From Ignavibacteria bacterium (GTDB taxonomy: Bacteria > Bacteroidota > Ignavibacteria > Ignavibacteriales > Ignavibacteriaceae): a stretch of DNA of 64,000 nucleotides. Below the pieces are notes generated by a model. It worked only from the letters and a program-made list of their open reading frames with translations. It was not told where the DNA came from and searched no databases. The position numbers were made by a program, and so were the translations under genes. Location of the stretch: contig JAFLBV010000001.1 in assembly GCA_017302895.1 (NCBI GenBank), forward strand, positions 1,721,001-1,785,000. Reading direction: 5' to 3'. Positions 1 to 7,618 of the stretch are shown in pieces (the stretch's first letter is position 1; each line of letters opens with the position of its first letter).

Positions 1-1
1 A

Positions 2-370
2 GGCACAATTTGTGAGTACCACTCTCTTCTTTTTGCTTCTGATATCATTGGGGAACTGGATACAGAGGTGGAAGTGGAGCTCACCGGCAGGGCATTTTCA
101 TATCAGGGGCTGGATTTGATGAGGGCTAGAATGTTGCGGATATATTTTGAATCACTCCCCGGTGAGTTGGCGGTTACACTTCAAAACGATTCAGGTGAGC
201 TAACCACGGGGTATTCACTCACAGAGGAGTCAGAGTTGATCAAAATTACCCCTGTGTCACAAATGACGGGAGCGGGGGAGTATTGCCGGAGAATTGCGGT
301 AAAGATTAAGGGAACCGGAATAAAAATTTTAAGAATGATAAAACTTGAAACGAGGAGGGTCAGGGCATGA
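2..370 (+). CDS. C-terminal part of an unknown phage-like protein (5' end outside window)
   Basis: The frame is open from base 2 without a stop, so the protein very probably begins before the window; the GTG at 68 is only an internal start candidate. About 122 residues are visible, mostly beta-type sequence with no recognised motif. Its stop overlaps the next start (ATGA), which suggests translational coupling. It is the first visible gene of a tightly packed run leading into a lysis cassette, so I infer a phage structural or accessory protein. The function is unknown. Confidence 0.6.
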   Translation, partial: GTICEYHSLLFASDIIGELDTEVEVELTGRAFSYQGLDLMRARMLRIYFESLPGELAVTLQNDSGELTTGYSLTEESELIKITPVSQMTGAGEYCRRIAVKIKGTGIKILRMIKLETRRVRA

Positions 371-663
371 TGACAGTTGAAGAGATGCGCAACTGGTTTG
401 CACCTGCTGTTGCACACGGCGACCGGTTGCCGGAAAACGGCAGTTTCAATGATGGTACATTTTTTCTCCTGAGACGGGAGGGGATTAAAATATTGTTTCT
501 ATTCACGGGGGGAGAAAGGCTGCAAGTGGCATCAATTCCATATATAACAACTGTGCTCCCAAATCCGGAGTCAATCCCGGAGCATACGAGAATCTTATAC
601 GATTCGGGGGAAGAGACAAGTGAATATATTTTAGTTAAAAGCAAATGGGTTAAAATTAATTAG
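367..663 (+). CDS. Small hypothetical protein in phage-like cluster
   Basis: A 98-residue soluble protein with no signal peptide, membrane segment or recognised motif. It overlaps the preceding frame by four bases and is followed nine bases later by the next gene, after a GGAGGGG ribosome binding site at about 662-668. The middle region looks beta-rich. Position in the run of overlapping genes suggests a phage virion or assembly protein. No family is recognised. Confidence 0.55.
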   Translation: MMTVEEMRNWFAPAVAHGDRLPENGSFNDGTFFLLRREGIKILFLFTGGERLQVASIPYITTVLPNPESIPEHTRILYDSGEETSEYILVKSKWVKIN

Positions 664-671
664 GAGGGGAT

Positions 672-1382
672 ATGCCCGGAGCATCAGGTGGCGACACCTA
701 CAATTACATAATGGAGGAACTGCTGAGATCAGCCTTGGGGAGTGTTTTCCCCGGGAGTGTTTCGGCAGACTCAATCAAAGGGATGTTCGGAAACAACGGA
801 ATCGCCGGAAGCTACAATACAAGTATTTCCGGAATAAAAAAGACTCTGAATGATGAAGTGACATCGGGGAGCAAGGCTCTTGCCGAACAGAGAGCTCTTG
901 GAATAAGAGAACTGGAGAAATCGCGAGGTGGAGCGATCGATGAATTAAAAAGATCACTTGTTGAGGCAGGTCTAAACAAATCGGGGGTAGCGGCAAACAC
1001 CATGAATAAAATATATGAGAGTGAGTCGGACGCCAAAAATTCGCTGGTTACCAAAATTGCTGCACTCGATGAGGAGAGTCGAAAAGACGCCATAAACAAG
1101 CTGCTTGGAATAGAGTCGGTTTCCGCCTCTCTCGGAGCGAGTGACAGACAGTCGAAGCGTGATTTGTTTTCTTTACTCGGAAATCTGAAACTGTCGGGCG
1201 ACAGAAACAGAATGTTAAGAGATGAACTTGACTTAAAGAAACTCGCTTATGAAGAGGGAAAGACAGGTATTGGGGGTGTAATTGGATCAATCCTTGGCAG
1301 TCTTTTGGGAATTGCGGGTGGCGGGCTTGCGCTTGGTGCATCAGACGAATTAAATAATCTGATCTTCGGATCAAAAAAATGA
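672..1382 (+). CDS. Putative phage virion/ejection-type protein with coiled coil and glycine-rich C-terminal hydrophobic segment
   Basis: 236 residues. The centre (about residues 55-200) is charged, alanine/serine-rich and helical, likely coiled coil. The C-terminal part (about 198-225) is a glycine-rich hydrophobic stretch with GSILGSLLGIAGG. Helical body plus glycine-rich membrane-active tail resembles phage ejection (internal virion) proteins, but this is a resemblance only. A strong GGAGGGG site precedes the ATG. The stop overlaps a possible ATG of the next gene. It could equally be a tail-associated chaperone or minor structural protein. Confidence 0.5.
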   Translation: MPGASGGDTYNYIMEELLRSALGSVFPGSVSADSIKGMFGNNGIAGSYNTSISGIKKTLNDEVTSGSKALAEQRALGIRELEKSRGGAIDELKRSLVEAGLNKSGVAANTMNKIYESESDAKNSLVTKIAALDEESRKDAINKLLGIESVSASLGASDRQSKRDLFSLLGNLKLSGDRNRMLRDELDLKKLAYEEGKTGIGGVIGSILGSLLGIAGGGLALGASDELNNLIFGSKK

Positions 1383-1393
1383 GGGAGGAATCG

Positions 1394-1693
1394 ATGGAAA
1401 TATTGTTTGGTCTTCTGGGTGTATGGTATCTGGCACTCTACGGTGCTGTAACCAGTATTATAACGGAAGCTGCATACATGATTGCAAAGGGGTATATTAG
1501 AAAGAGGTGGCTGTTGGTAATTACGGCTTCCGTAGTCACTCTGCTTGGTGATGTTACAACAGGGGAGATAACAACTTCGGTTTTGTCGATTCTCCTTGTG
1601 GCATCTTTCAGCATTCTGTTTTATACTTATATCGGTGAATACACAATCAGGCGGATTTTCGAGTATATCCGGGAGGAGAAAAAGATTGAATAG
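1394..1693 (+). CDS. Putative holin-like small membrane protein
   Basis: About 99 residues from the ATG at 1394, chosen because GGGAGG lies just upstream; an in-frame ATG at 1379 would add five residues and overlap the previous stop. Three hydrophobic segments are visible (about residues 2-25, 37-53 and 58-78), and the tail is basic and acidic. Small size, several membrane spans and position directly before a spanin-like and an amidase gene fit a holin, which would form the membrane lesion that releases or activates the endolysin. Holins are not conserved in sequence, so the call rests on context. Confidence 0.5.
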   Translation: MEILFGLLGVWYLALYGAVTSIITEAAYMIAKGYIRKRWLLVITASVVTLLGDVTTGEITTSVLSILLVASFSILFYTYIGEYTIRRIFEYIREEKKIE

Positions 1694-2210
1694 GTGGATA
1701 GCACTGGCAGTTTGTGTTGTATTGGGAGCATTGATCTTCTGGTTTTTGGCACGAAACAACACCGGGAGCACGCAAACGGGAGTACAAATCATTGAAAAGA
1801 GAGTTGTCAGAGATACTGTTTACACAATCAAATATCGGACAATTGAGAAGGTAAAGCCGGTTTTTACGGTGGATACAGTAGAAGTATTTATCGCTTCAAA
1901 GGATTCGTCACAGGAGGAGGTTCGTGCTCCCGTATTTGCTGCCTCAATGGATACCGTGATGTTTGATTCATCACTTTCTCTTGGGATAAGATACAGGTCA
2001 CCCGCTCCGCTTGATGCAAATTCGTTTTTTGAGATTGAAGCGAGACTCAAAGAAAGGAAGGTGAGGGAGGTGGAAACTGTTTATATCGAAAAGGAGCCGG
2101 ATATTCTAAATAAATGGGTCCATTTCGGACTGGTCATAGCTCCGGGGTACGGATTGCGTAATAAACAAACAGACATATTTATCGGAATGGGGGTAATGAT
2201 AGGATTATGA
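1686..2210 (+). CDS. Putative spanin-like (Rz-type) membrane-anchored protein of lysis cassette
   Basis: The start chosen is TTG at 1686, preceded by GGGAGGAG at 1671-1678; longer in-frame starts would lie deep inside the holin-like gene. The product (about 174 residues) has one N-terminal membrane helix (WIALAVCVVLGALIFWFLA) and then a beta/coil-rich domain, as in inner-membrane spanins and the small phage proteins placed before amidases in Bacteroidota phages. The C-terminus is glycine-rich. It overlaps the holin-like gene by eight bases and the amidase by four. Function is inferred from topology and order. Confidence 0.5.
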   Translation: MNRWIALAVCVVLGALIFWFLARNNTGSTQTGVQIIEKRVVRDTVYTIKYRTIEKVKPVFTVDTVEVFIASKDSSQEEVRAPVFAASMDTVMFDSSLSLGIRYRSPAPLDANSFFEIEARLKERKVREVETVYIEKEPDILNKWVHFGLVIAPGYGLRNKQTDIFIGMGVMIGL

Positions 2211-2815
2211 AAAGAAAAATAAAACACTTAAATGAGGGAGAGTTTATTAGAGAAGTTTTCCCGAAGGCTCAAATTGTACTACACGGGACAGCTTCATCTT
2301 CTGCAACGGGGGTCGGTGACTGGTGGAATTTGCAAAAAGGTGCAATAGCCACGGCCTTTGCAATCGATAAATCGGGTGAAGTAATCGAACTCTTCCCCGC
2401 ATGCTATTGGGCATATCACACCGGGAATGGTTCAGCCTATGATTCAAGAAACATCGGAATTGAGATAGCAAATGAGGGTTATCTGAAGGAGATCAACGGA
2501 AAATTTCATTGGAATGCCGGCTCGGGCTGGCAGGAATACAAAGGGGAAGTCTTTGATCTTAAGTCCACATGGCGGGGTTTTCGATACTTTGCGGGATTTA
2601 CAGAAGCCCAATATGAAGCAACCGCAAAACTATGTGCCGGGCTTTGCTGTTATTTTGATATAAAACCGTCGGTGCAGGACAATTTTGAATATTCGCCTTC
2701 GTATCTTGCATATAAGGGAATTGTAAAACATTGCAATCTCTATTCCGGCAAGCTCGATGTCACACCGGCATTCAATATCAATAAATTTAAAATACTGTTA
2801 AATAAATATCTGTAA
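2207..2815 (+). CDS. N-acetylmuramoyl-L-alanine amidase (phage endolysin, Amidase_2/PGRP fold)
   Basis: 202 residues. It would cleave the amide bond between muramic acid and the stem peptide. The zinc site is readable: HGTAS near residue 27, YHTGNG near 68 with the following NIGIEIANEG strand typical of Amidase_2, and a late HCNLYSGKLD segment near 178 in place of the usual H-x(8)-K-x-D motif. There is no signal peptide, so export would need the holin-like gene upstream. A four-base overlap with the spanin-like gene places it last in the lysis cassette. This is the last phage-like gene. Confidence 0.85.
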   Translation: MKRKIKHLNEGEFIREVFPKAQIVLHGTASSSATGVGDWWNLQKGAIATAFAIDKSGEVIELFPACYWAYHTGNGSAYDSRNIGIEIANEGYLKEINGKFHWNAGSGWQEYKGEVFDLKSTWRGFRYFAGFTEAQYEATAKLCAGLCCYFDIKPSVQDNFEYSPSYLAYKGIVKHCNLYSGKLDVTPAFNINKFKILLNKYL

Positions 2816-2820
2816 TTAGA

Positions 2821-3594
2821 TTGTCAGACCTAAAAGAAAAACTGGAATTCCACTATAAAGCATTCGGACGGGATAAACTCTCGCCCGACCCTTTGGAGAT
2901 TCCCCACAGATTCACTTCACCACACGACATCGAGCTCGCCGCTTTTTTTGCTGCTAAATTCGCTTATGGTTCGGTCGATCAGATAATTAAAAATGTAAAC
3001 CGGTTGCTTGAACTGCTGGATGATTCCCCCTTTAAGATGCTGAAGGATTCTGTGCATCTTGAGGAGAGGGTCGAAGGATTTTATTACCGGTTTTATTCCT
3101 CACAGGATGTGGCAACACTTCTGCTGGGGATTCAGTATTTTATTTCAAAATATGGCGGAACGGGATTAAAACCGCTTTTTATGGAGGGGTTTGACAGGAA
3201 TGGCAGTCTGAAAGAGGGGATTCAGCACTTCAGCAAGTCTTTTATTGATTTTGCAGAGAGGTCGGGAAGACTGACGAGAGGTTTCCGTCATTTCTTTCCT
3301 GAACCTGACAGGGGAAGTGCCTGCAAGCGGATGAACCTTTTCCTCAGATGGATGGTGCGGGAGGACGAACTTGATTTCGGTTTCTGGAAAGAGGCGGGGA
3401 AAGAGAATCTGATAATTCCGCTCGATTTGCACATCGCAAGAATCAGTAAGGAACTCGGACTCACGAGAAGAAATGATTCATCATGGAAGACAGCGGCAGA
3501 AATTACAGATCGTCTCAGGGAATTCGATCCTGATGATCCCGTAAAATACGATTTCGCCCTCTGTCACATCAGCATGAGGAAGCTGAAGTTCTGA
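2821..3594 (+). CDS. TIGR02757 (DUF2400) family protein
   Basis: 257 residues matching the TIGR02757 family: FFAAKFAYGS near the N-terminus, a FRHFFPEP segment, KRMNLFLRWMVR, and the C-terminal PLDLHIARISKELGL with DFALCH. The family is widespread in Bacteroidota and epsilonproteobacteria. Its molecular role is not established, although the helical pattern is reminiscent of HhH DNA-glycosylase-like proteins. The start is TTG six bases after the endolysin stop with no good ribosome binding site. It is an ordinary chromosomal gene and marks the right limit of the phage-like segment. Confidence 0.85.
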   Translation: MSDLKEKLEFHYKAFGRDKLSPDPLEIPHRFTSPHDIELAAFFAAKFAYGSVDQIIKNVNRLLELLDDSPFKMLKDSVHLEERVEGFYYRFYSSQDVATLLLGIQYFISKYGGTGLKPLFMEGFDRNGSLKEGIQHFSKSFIDFAERSGRLTRGFRHFFPEPDRGSACKRMNLFLRWMVREDELDFGFWKEAGKENLIIPLDLHIARISKELGLTRRNDSSWKTAAEITDRLREFDPDDPVKYDFALCHISMRKLKF

Positions 3595-3596
3595 GT

Positions 3597-4550
3597 TTAT
3601 TTTATCTCTTCAAAGCCGCAGAAGTACCATTTACTGTCGGTTTTGGAGAGGTAAATTCTCAGATTGTTGAAAACGAGTTGTCTGCTGACCGAGTTTAAAG
3701 CTGTGGTCAGCTTTTTTTTGTCCTCACTGTTTGTTGAGGGGTCAGTGTCGATAAACTTTTTGATCTTCATTAGCCTGGCACGGTCGGGCATGGTAATCAG
3801 CACGGGAGCCTTTGCAGGATTAAAGTTTTTCACCGGATTAAAAGAGAAGAAAAATCTTGAGTAGGGAGCCATCCCTTTTGGAAAAACCATCTGCAGGGAG
3901 GCTGATGTTACATTCCCTCCTAAAAACTCCACATGTATAAATGGAGTATTGTCTTTTGCCAGAGTGCTCACACCCTCTTCACTTCCATCAATACCGTAAA
4001 TTATCAGGGAAGTTGCGGTATTCAACAGACCAGAAAGGGATGCATCATCAAGGTGTGAAATTGAATAATTATCCTTGTTCCCAGGTTTATATCCTGCCGG
4101 ATTCTTTTTTACAACCGGAGGATTAAAGATCAGTTCCTTCATCAGGTTATCCACCTGTCTGACCCAGAATTTTCGGTTTTTATATTTCTTGATCAGGTCC
4201 CGCTTCAGGAGTTCGGCATCGAGTCTCTTTTTAAAAAATCCTGTTGTTACTTTGAATTTTGTTTTTTTGAAAGCCGGGTCATCAAAAATTTTGATACTCA
4301 GTCCTTTGTTTGCCCATGCTTTGGCGTTCCCTTTTGCTTCAGCTTCTGTTGTGCTTGAATGCAGAACGACTGTGTAGAGGTCACGGGGAATTGCCGGCGA
4401 AGTGGAAATAAGCTCAGGGACCGGACCCGATAGTGAATCGACCGTAAAACCGGGGGGGTAGGTTACTTTAGTCGAATCACTTTTTTGAGCAGGCGTTATG
4501 ACCGACATTATGCCCAAAAGGAGGGCAGTAAATAGTGATGATCGGGACAT
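3597..4550 (-). CDS. Secreted SPOR-like domain protein of unknown function
   Basis: 317 residues with an N-terminal signal peptide (LFTALLLGIMSVITPAQ). Residues about 58-135 read as a SPOR-like repeat: YTVVLHSST, a KGNAKAWANKG helix, FKVTTGFFKK and a closing KFWVRQV strand. SPOR domains bind denuded peptidoglycan glycans. The remaining C-terminal two thirds is an unrecognised alpha/beta region. It is convergent with the TIGR02757 gene, two bases apart, and divergent from the PP2C gene, sharing a 211-bp AT-rich promoter region. Confidence 0.65.
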   Translation of the reverse strand: MSRSSLFTALLLGIMSVITPAQKSDSTKVTYPPGFTVDSLSGPVPELISTSPAIPRDLYTVVLHSSTTEAEAKGNAKAWANKGLSIKIFDDPAFKKTKFKVTTGFFKKRLDAELLKRDLIKKYKNRKFWVRQVDNLMKELIFNPPVVKKNPAGYKPGNKDNYSISHLDDASLSGLLNTATSLIIYGIDGSEEGVSTLAKDNTPFIHVEFLGGNVTSASLQMVFPKGMAPYSRFFFSFNPVKNFNPAKAPVLITMPDRARLMKIKKFIDTDPSTNSEDKKKLTTALNSVSRQLVFNNLRIYLSKTDSKWYFCGFEEIK

Positions 4551-4652
4551 ATGAGCAAAACTCCGTTTTACATCTTTAAGTTGTGCAAAGTAAGACCGTT
4601 AAAAAGCTCTTTTCGCTTTTCGTACAGAAGTAATTTCAAATTTAAGATATTC

Positions 4653-4720
4653 CATCGCAAATTTCAAATTTCTGTTTAAATATCACATCAATGTAAAAAT
4701 TTTTTTCATAATTTGCGATG
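4653..4720. promoter_or_regulatory. 11-bp inverted repeat in divergent promoter region
   Basis: CATCGCAAATT at 4653-4663 is matched exactly by AATTTGCGATG at 4710-4720, with 46 bases between. It lies between the divergent SPOR-like and PP2C genes, about 40 bases before the PP2C start. It may be a two-site operator or a cruciform; no known regulator motif is recognised. Confidence 0.4.
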
Positions 4721-4761
4721 ATAAATACAGAAACTTATGTGCAAAAATCTGAACCTTTAAT

Positions 4762-5670
4762 ATGACCAAGAAATTAGACCGGGAACGCATTGATGTTCAG
4801 GTTGAAACCGTAGCGATAACAGATCCAGGAAAAGAAAGAGAGCGAAACGAAGACTATTTCGGCTACCTTTCAGGTGAGTTTGGATTCCTCTTTGTAGTAT
4901 GCGACGGTATGGGCGGTTCAGCCGGAGGTGAACTTGCTTCGAAGACGGCAGTTGATACAATTCTTGAGCATTTTGACGGTGTGACAGAATATTACACACC
5001 GTACAAGGAATTACAGGCTGCATTCGCGAGAGCGAACACAAAGATAAGACAGATAGCATTGGAGCGACCCGAGTACGAGGGGATGGGTTCGACTGCAGTT
5101 GCTGCCTTGATCATGGATGATAAACTTACTCTTGCACATTTAGGTGACAGCAGAATTTATCTTTACAGAAACAGGAAACTTTTTCCGGTAACAAAAGACC
5201 ATTCTCTTGTCCAGTCACTCGTTGACCGTAAAAAAATAAAGGCTTCAAAAGCTGCAAATCACGAGCAGAAACATATCATCACCAAGGCACTGGGACCCCG
5301 TGCCGCAGCTACCGCCGAAGTATCTGATTTTATTAAGCTGTATAATGGTGACAGGTTGTTGCTTTGTACTGATGGACTCACCGGTGAGGTCTCCGAGAGG
5401 GAGATCAGAACAATCCTCAAGAAAAACAACATTGAAAAGGCAGCTCAGATTCTTGTCGATACCGCCAATGCCAACGGCGGGAAGGATAACATAACAATTC
5501 AACTGATTGAAATTTCCGGCTGCAGTAATCTTCCGTTGGGATATGTAGATAAGAATCCCGTCCATAAACCCAGAAAATATGAGAATATTTTTATCTGGTT
5601 CCTCTATATCACAACAATATTGCTTGTGTTTGTTCTTGGATATTTCTCCTACAACTTCTTTTTTAGATAG
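4762..5670 (+). CDS. Membrane-anchored PP2C-family serine/threonine protein phosphatase
   Basis: 302 residues. All PP2C signature blocks are present: RNEDYFG near residue 29, CDGMGG near 49 (metal-binding Asp), GMGSTAVAA near 109, LGDSRIYL near 128, a late LCTDGLTGE near 208 and GGKDNITI near 238. It would dephosphorylate Ser/Thr phosphoproteins with two divalent metals, as PrpC/Stp do. Unlike the common soluble form it ends in a single membrane helix (about 274-298), so the catalytic domain probably faces the cytoplasm. No partner Hanks-type kinase lies next to it. Confidence 0.9.
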   Translation: MTKKLDRERIDVQVETVAITDPGKERERNEDYFGYLSGEFGFLFVVCDGMGGSAGGELASKTAVDTILEHFDGVTEYYTPYKELQAAFARANTKIRQIALERPEYEGMGSTAVAALIMDDKLTLAHLGDSRIYLYRNRKLFPVTKDHSLVQSLVDRKKIKASKAANHEQKHIITKALGPRAAATAEVSDFIKLYNGDRLLLCTDGLTGEVSEREIRTILKKNNIEKAAQILVDTANANGGKDNITIQLIEISGCSNLPLGYVDKNPVHKPRKYENIFIWFLYITTILLVFVLGYFSYNFFFR

Positions 5671-5672
5671 GG

Positions 5673-5756
5673 CAGAAGGCTGAAGGGAGAAGGCTGAAGG
5701 CTGAAAGGAGAAGGCTGAAGTAGGAGGGCTGAGAGAAGAAGGCTGAAGGCTGAAAA
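5673..5756. repeat. Purine-rich repeats built on GAAGGCTGA
   Basis: Immediately after the PP2C stop the core GAAGGCTGA (or GAGGGCTGA) recurs about seven times with short irregular GA-rich spacers. The opposite strand is open and would encode a low-complexity Ser/Gln/Pro/Phe peptide, which I regard as spurious. Confidence 0.7.
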
Positions 5757-5768
5757 CAAATATTCGCA

Positions 5769-5866
5769 ATTCAACCTTCGCTATTCATCCCTCGCAATTC
5801 ATCCCTCGCTACTCAACCTTCGCAATTCATCCCTCGCTATTCAACCTTCACTATTCATCCCTCGTC
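5769..5866. repeat. Seven tandem 14-bp units
   Basis: Seven consecutive 14-base units with no length variation, alternating between two versions: ATTCAACCTTCGCT and ATTCATCCCTCGCA. The unit starts are 5769, 5783, 5797, 5811, 5825, 5839 and 5853. They are noncoding and lie between the PP2C and TPR lipoprotein genes. Confidence 0.8.
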
Positions 5867-5955
5867 CATCAAAATTCATCTTTTTTATAAGGTGTTTGGT
5901 GATTAGATTTACAGCTGAATTATTTTTAAATATGTTGTGAAAAATTGAGAATAAA

Positions 5956-6495
5956 ATGAAAAAATTATCGTTTATTTCAGCCTTGTTAGTGGTATTGTTG
6001 TTTGCAGGTTGCGGAAAGAATCCACAGACATACCTTGATGAAGCAAAAAAATTGATTGAGGGCAAAAAATTCAAGGATGCAATCAAGGTTTACGAGACCA
6101 TGATAAAAGAGATGCCTGAAAGCGACAGCCTTGTAGTTGCATATTTTAATCTTGGAAATCTGTATCGCATGCCCGAAGTGGCAGAGACCTCAAAAGACAA
6201 ACTTTCTGCGGTTGAAAACTACAAAAAAGTTTTCGAGAAATTTCCAAAATCACCTTATGCACCGATAGCTCTTTTCAATTCCGGATTTATATACGGCAAC
6301 GAGTTGAATGATATCAAGAATGCAACCGAGAATTACAATTTGTTGATCAAGAATTTTCCGGATCATGAACTTTCAAAGATTGCAAAAGATGACATGGCAA
6401 CTTTGGGTAAGACCCCCGAAGAACTCCTGAATGAAAAACTTAAAGAACAGGACAAAAAAGCCAAGGACGGCAATAAAGAAGTTGCACATCCATAA
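5956..6495 (+). CDS. TPR-type lipoprotein
   Basis: 179 residues with a lipoprotein signal peptide whose lipobox is LFAGC (Cys19). After that come TPR-like helical pairs: YLDEAKKLIEGKKFKDAIKVYE, a second around residues 60-100 with AVENYKKVFEKFPKSPYAP, and a third with NLLIKNFPDHELSKIA. The pattern resembles BamD/YfiO or YbgF-type periplasmic TPR lipoproteins, which act as scaffolds in envelope complexes. The C-terminus is lysine-rich and charged. It lies 19 bases before the DUF58 gene, probably the same transcript. The exact partner is unknown. Confidence 0.75.
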   Translation: MKKLSFISALLVVLLFAGCGKNPQTYLDEAKKLIEGKKFKDAIKVYETMIKEMPESDSLVVAYFNLGNLYRMPEVAETSKDKLSAVENYKKVFEKFPKSPYAPIALFNSGFIYGNELNDIKNATENYNLLIKNFPDHELSKIAKDDMATLGKTPEELLNEKLKEQDKKAKDGNKEVAHP

Positions 6496-6514
6496 GCCGG
6501 CAACTGACCATTAG

Positions 6515-7417
6515 ATGGCGTTGAAAGGGAACGAGGATCACAGAAAATATCTTGATCCGGCAGTTATTTCAAAGCTCGCCTCTTTAGACATAAAAACAAA
6601 ATTTGTGGTAGAGGGCTTCATGCTTGGTTTGCACAGAAGCCCTTATCACGGTTTTAGTATCGAATTTTCCCAGCACAGACCCTACATTCAGGGCGATTCC
6701 CTGAAAGATGTTGACTGGAAGATCTATGGCAAGACCGACCGTTATTTCATAAAGCAATACGAAGAAGAGACAAATCTCAAAGCACATATTCTTCTGGATA
6801 CAAGCGGCTCCATGAGATTTGCCTCTGAAGGCAACATCTCAAAACTGGAATACGGAAAGATACTCGCCTCAGTTTTGTCATACATGCTGATTAAACAAAA
6901 CGATGCTGCCGGTTTATACCTCTACAGTAACAAAATTGAAAAAATACTCCCTCCAAAAGCAACCCGGATTTACCTTGATGAGATAATGAAAGCGTTATCA
7001 ACAGCCGAAGGATCGGGCATATCTGATACAGCGGCGTCGGTGGCAGGAATTGCAGATAAAATTACCCGAAGAGGGTTGATTATTGTAATTTCAGATTTGT
7101 TCGAAGACCCTGAAAAGATACTTGAAGCTATTAAGAAACTGACTATCTCCAAGAGCAGGGTGGTGGTTTTTCAAATAGTTGATCCGCTTGAAAGAAGTTT
7201 TGCATTCACAAAAGATGCCATTTTCAAGGATATGGAAACCGGGTCGGAGATTTCAACACAGCCACAGCAGATTGCAAAAGCATACAAAGAAGCTTTCGAG
7301 TCGTTTACCTCCAAAATCAAATCAGGTTGTTTGAACAGTGGAATCGATTACAATTTGATCGACACTTCGCAGCCGTTCGATGTGCCGGTTTCAACATTTC
7401 TTAGAAAGCGAATCTAA
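6515..7417 (+). CDS. DUF58 domain protein with vWA-like fold
   Basis: 300 residues with the DUF58 pattern: GSMRF after LLDTSGS (MIDAS-like DxSGS motif near residue 94), the upstream RPYIQGDSLKDVDWKIYGKT block, and an IVISDLFEDPE strand near 192. DUF58 proteins usually sit with MoxR AAA ATPases and vWA membrane proteins in a cofactor-insertion or chaperone-like system. No moxR is adjacent here, so this copy is separated from the usual partner, or the partner is elsewhere. There is no membrane segment, so it is probably cytoplasmic. Confidence 0.85.
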   Translation: MALKGNEDHRKYLDPAVISKLASLDIKTKFVVEGFMLGLHRSPYHGFSIEFSQHRPYIQGDSLKDVDWKIYGKTDRYFIKQYEEETNLKAHILLDTSGSMRFASEGNISKLEYGKILASVLSYMLIKQNDAAGLYLYSNKIEKILPPKATRIYLDEIMKALSTAEGSGISDTAASVAGIADKITRRGLIIVISDLFEDPEKILEAIKKLTISKSRVVVFQIVDPLERSFAFTKDAIFKDMETGSEISTQPQQIAKAYKEAFESFTSKIKSGCLNSGIDYNLIDTSQPFDVPVSTFLRKRI

Positions 7418-7618
7418 CCTGCCGGCAGCATGAAAGCCGGATGACCGTCCTCACACCCTAAAACGCCTGCAAATATTAAGTTTCAGATAGAAATACTTTA
7501 TTAAAAATAATTAATAAGAAAAGTAATTAATGTACTATTTAAAGAAAATTAGTAAGAAAAATTACTATTTTAGTTAAAGGGTATTTAATTTTTTTAGAAG
7601 CCATATCAGAGGGAAGAA

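Noticed and set aside
5245-5769. Minus-strand open frame of 174 codons over the PP2C end and the GAAGGCTGA repeats
   Set aside because: Its first 40 residues are low-complexity Ser/Gln/Pro/Phe from the repeat and the rest is antisense to a clear PP2C domain.
7424-7441. CCGGC/GCCGG hairpin after the DUF58 gene as a terminator
   Set aside because: The stem is short and no T run follows it.
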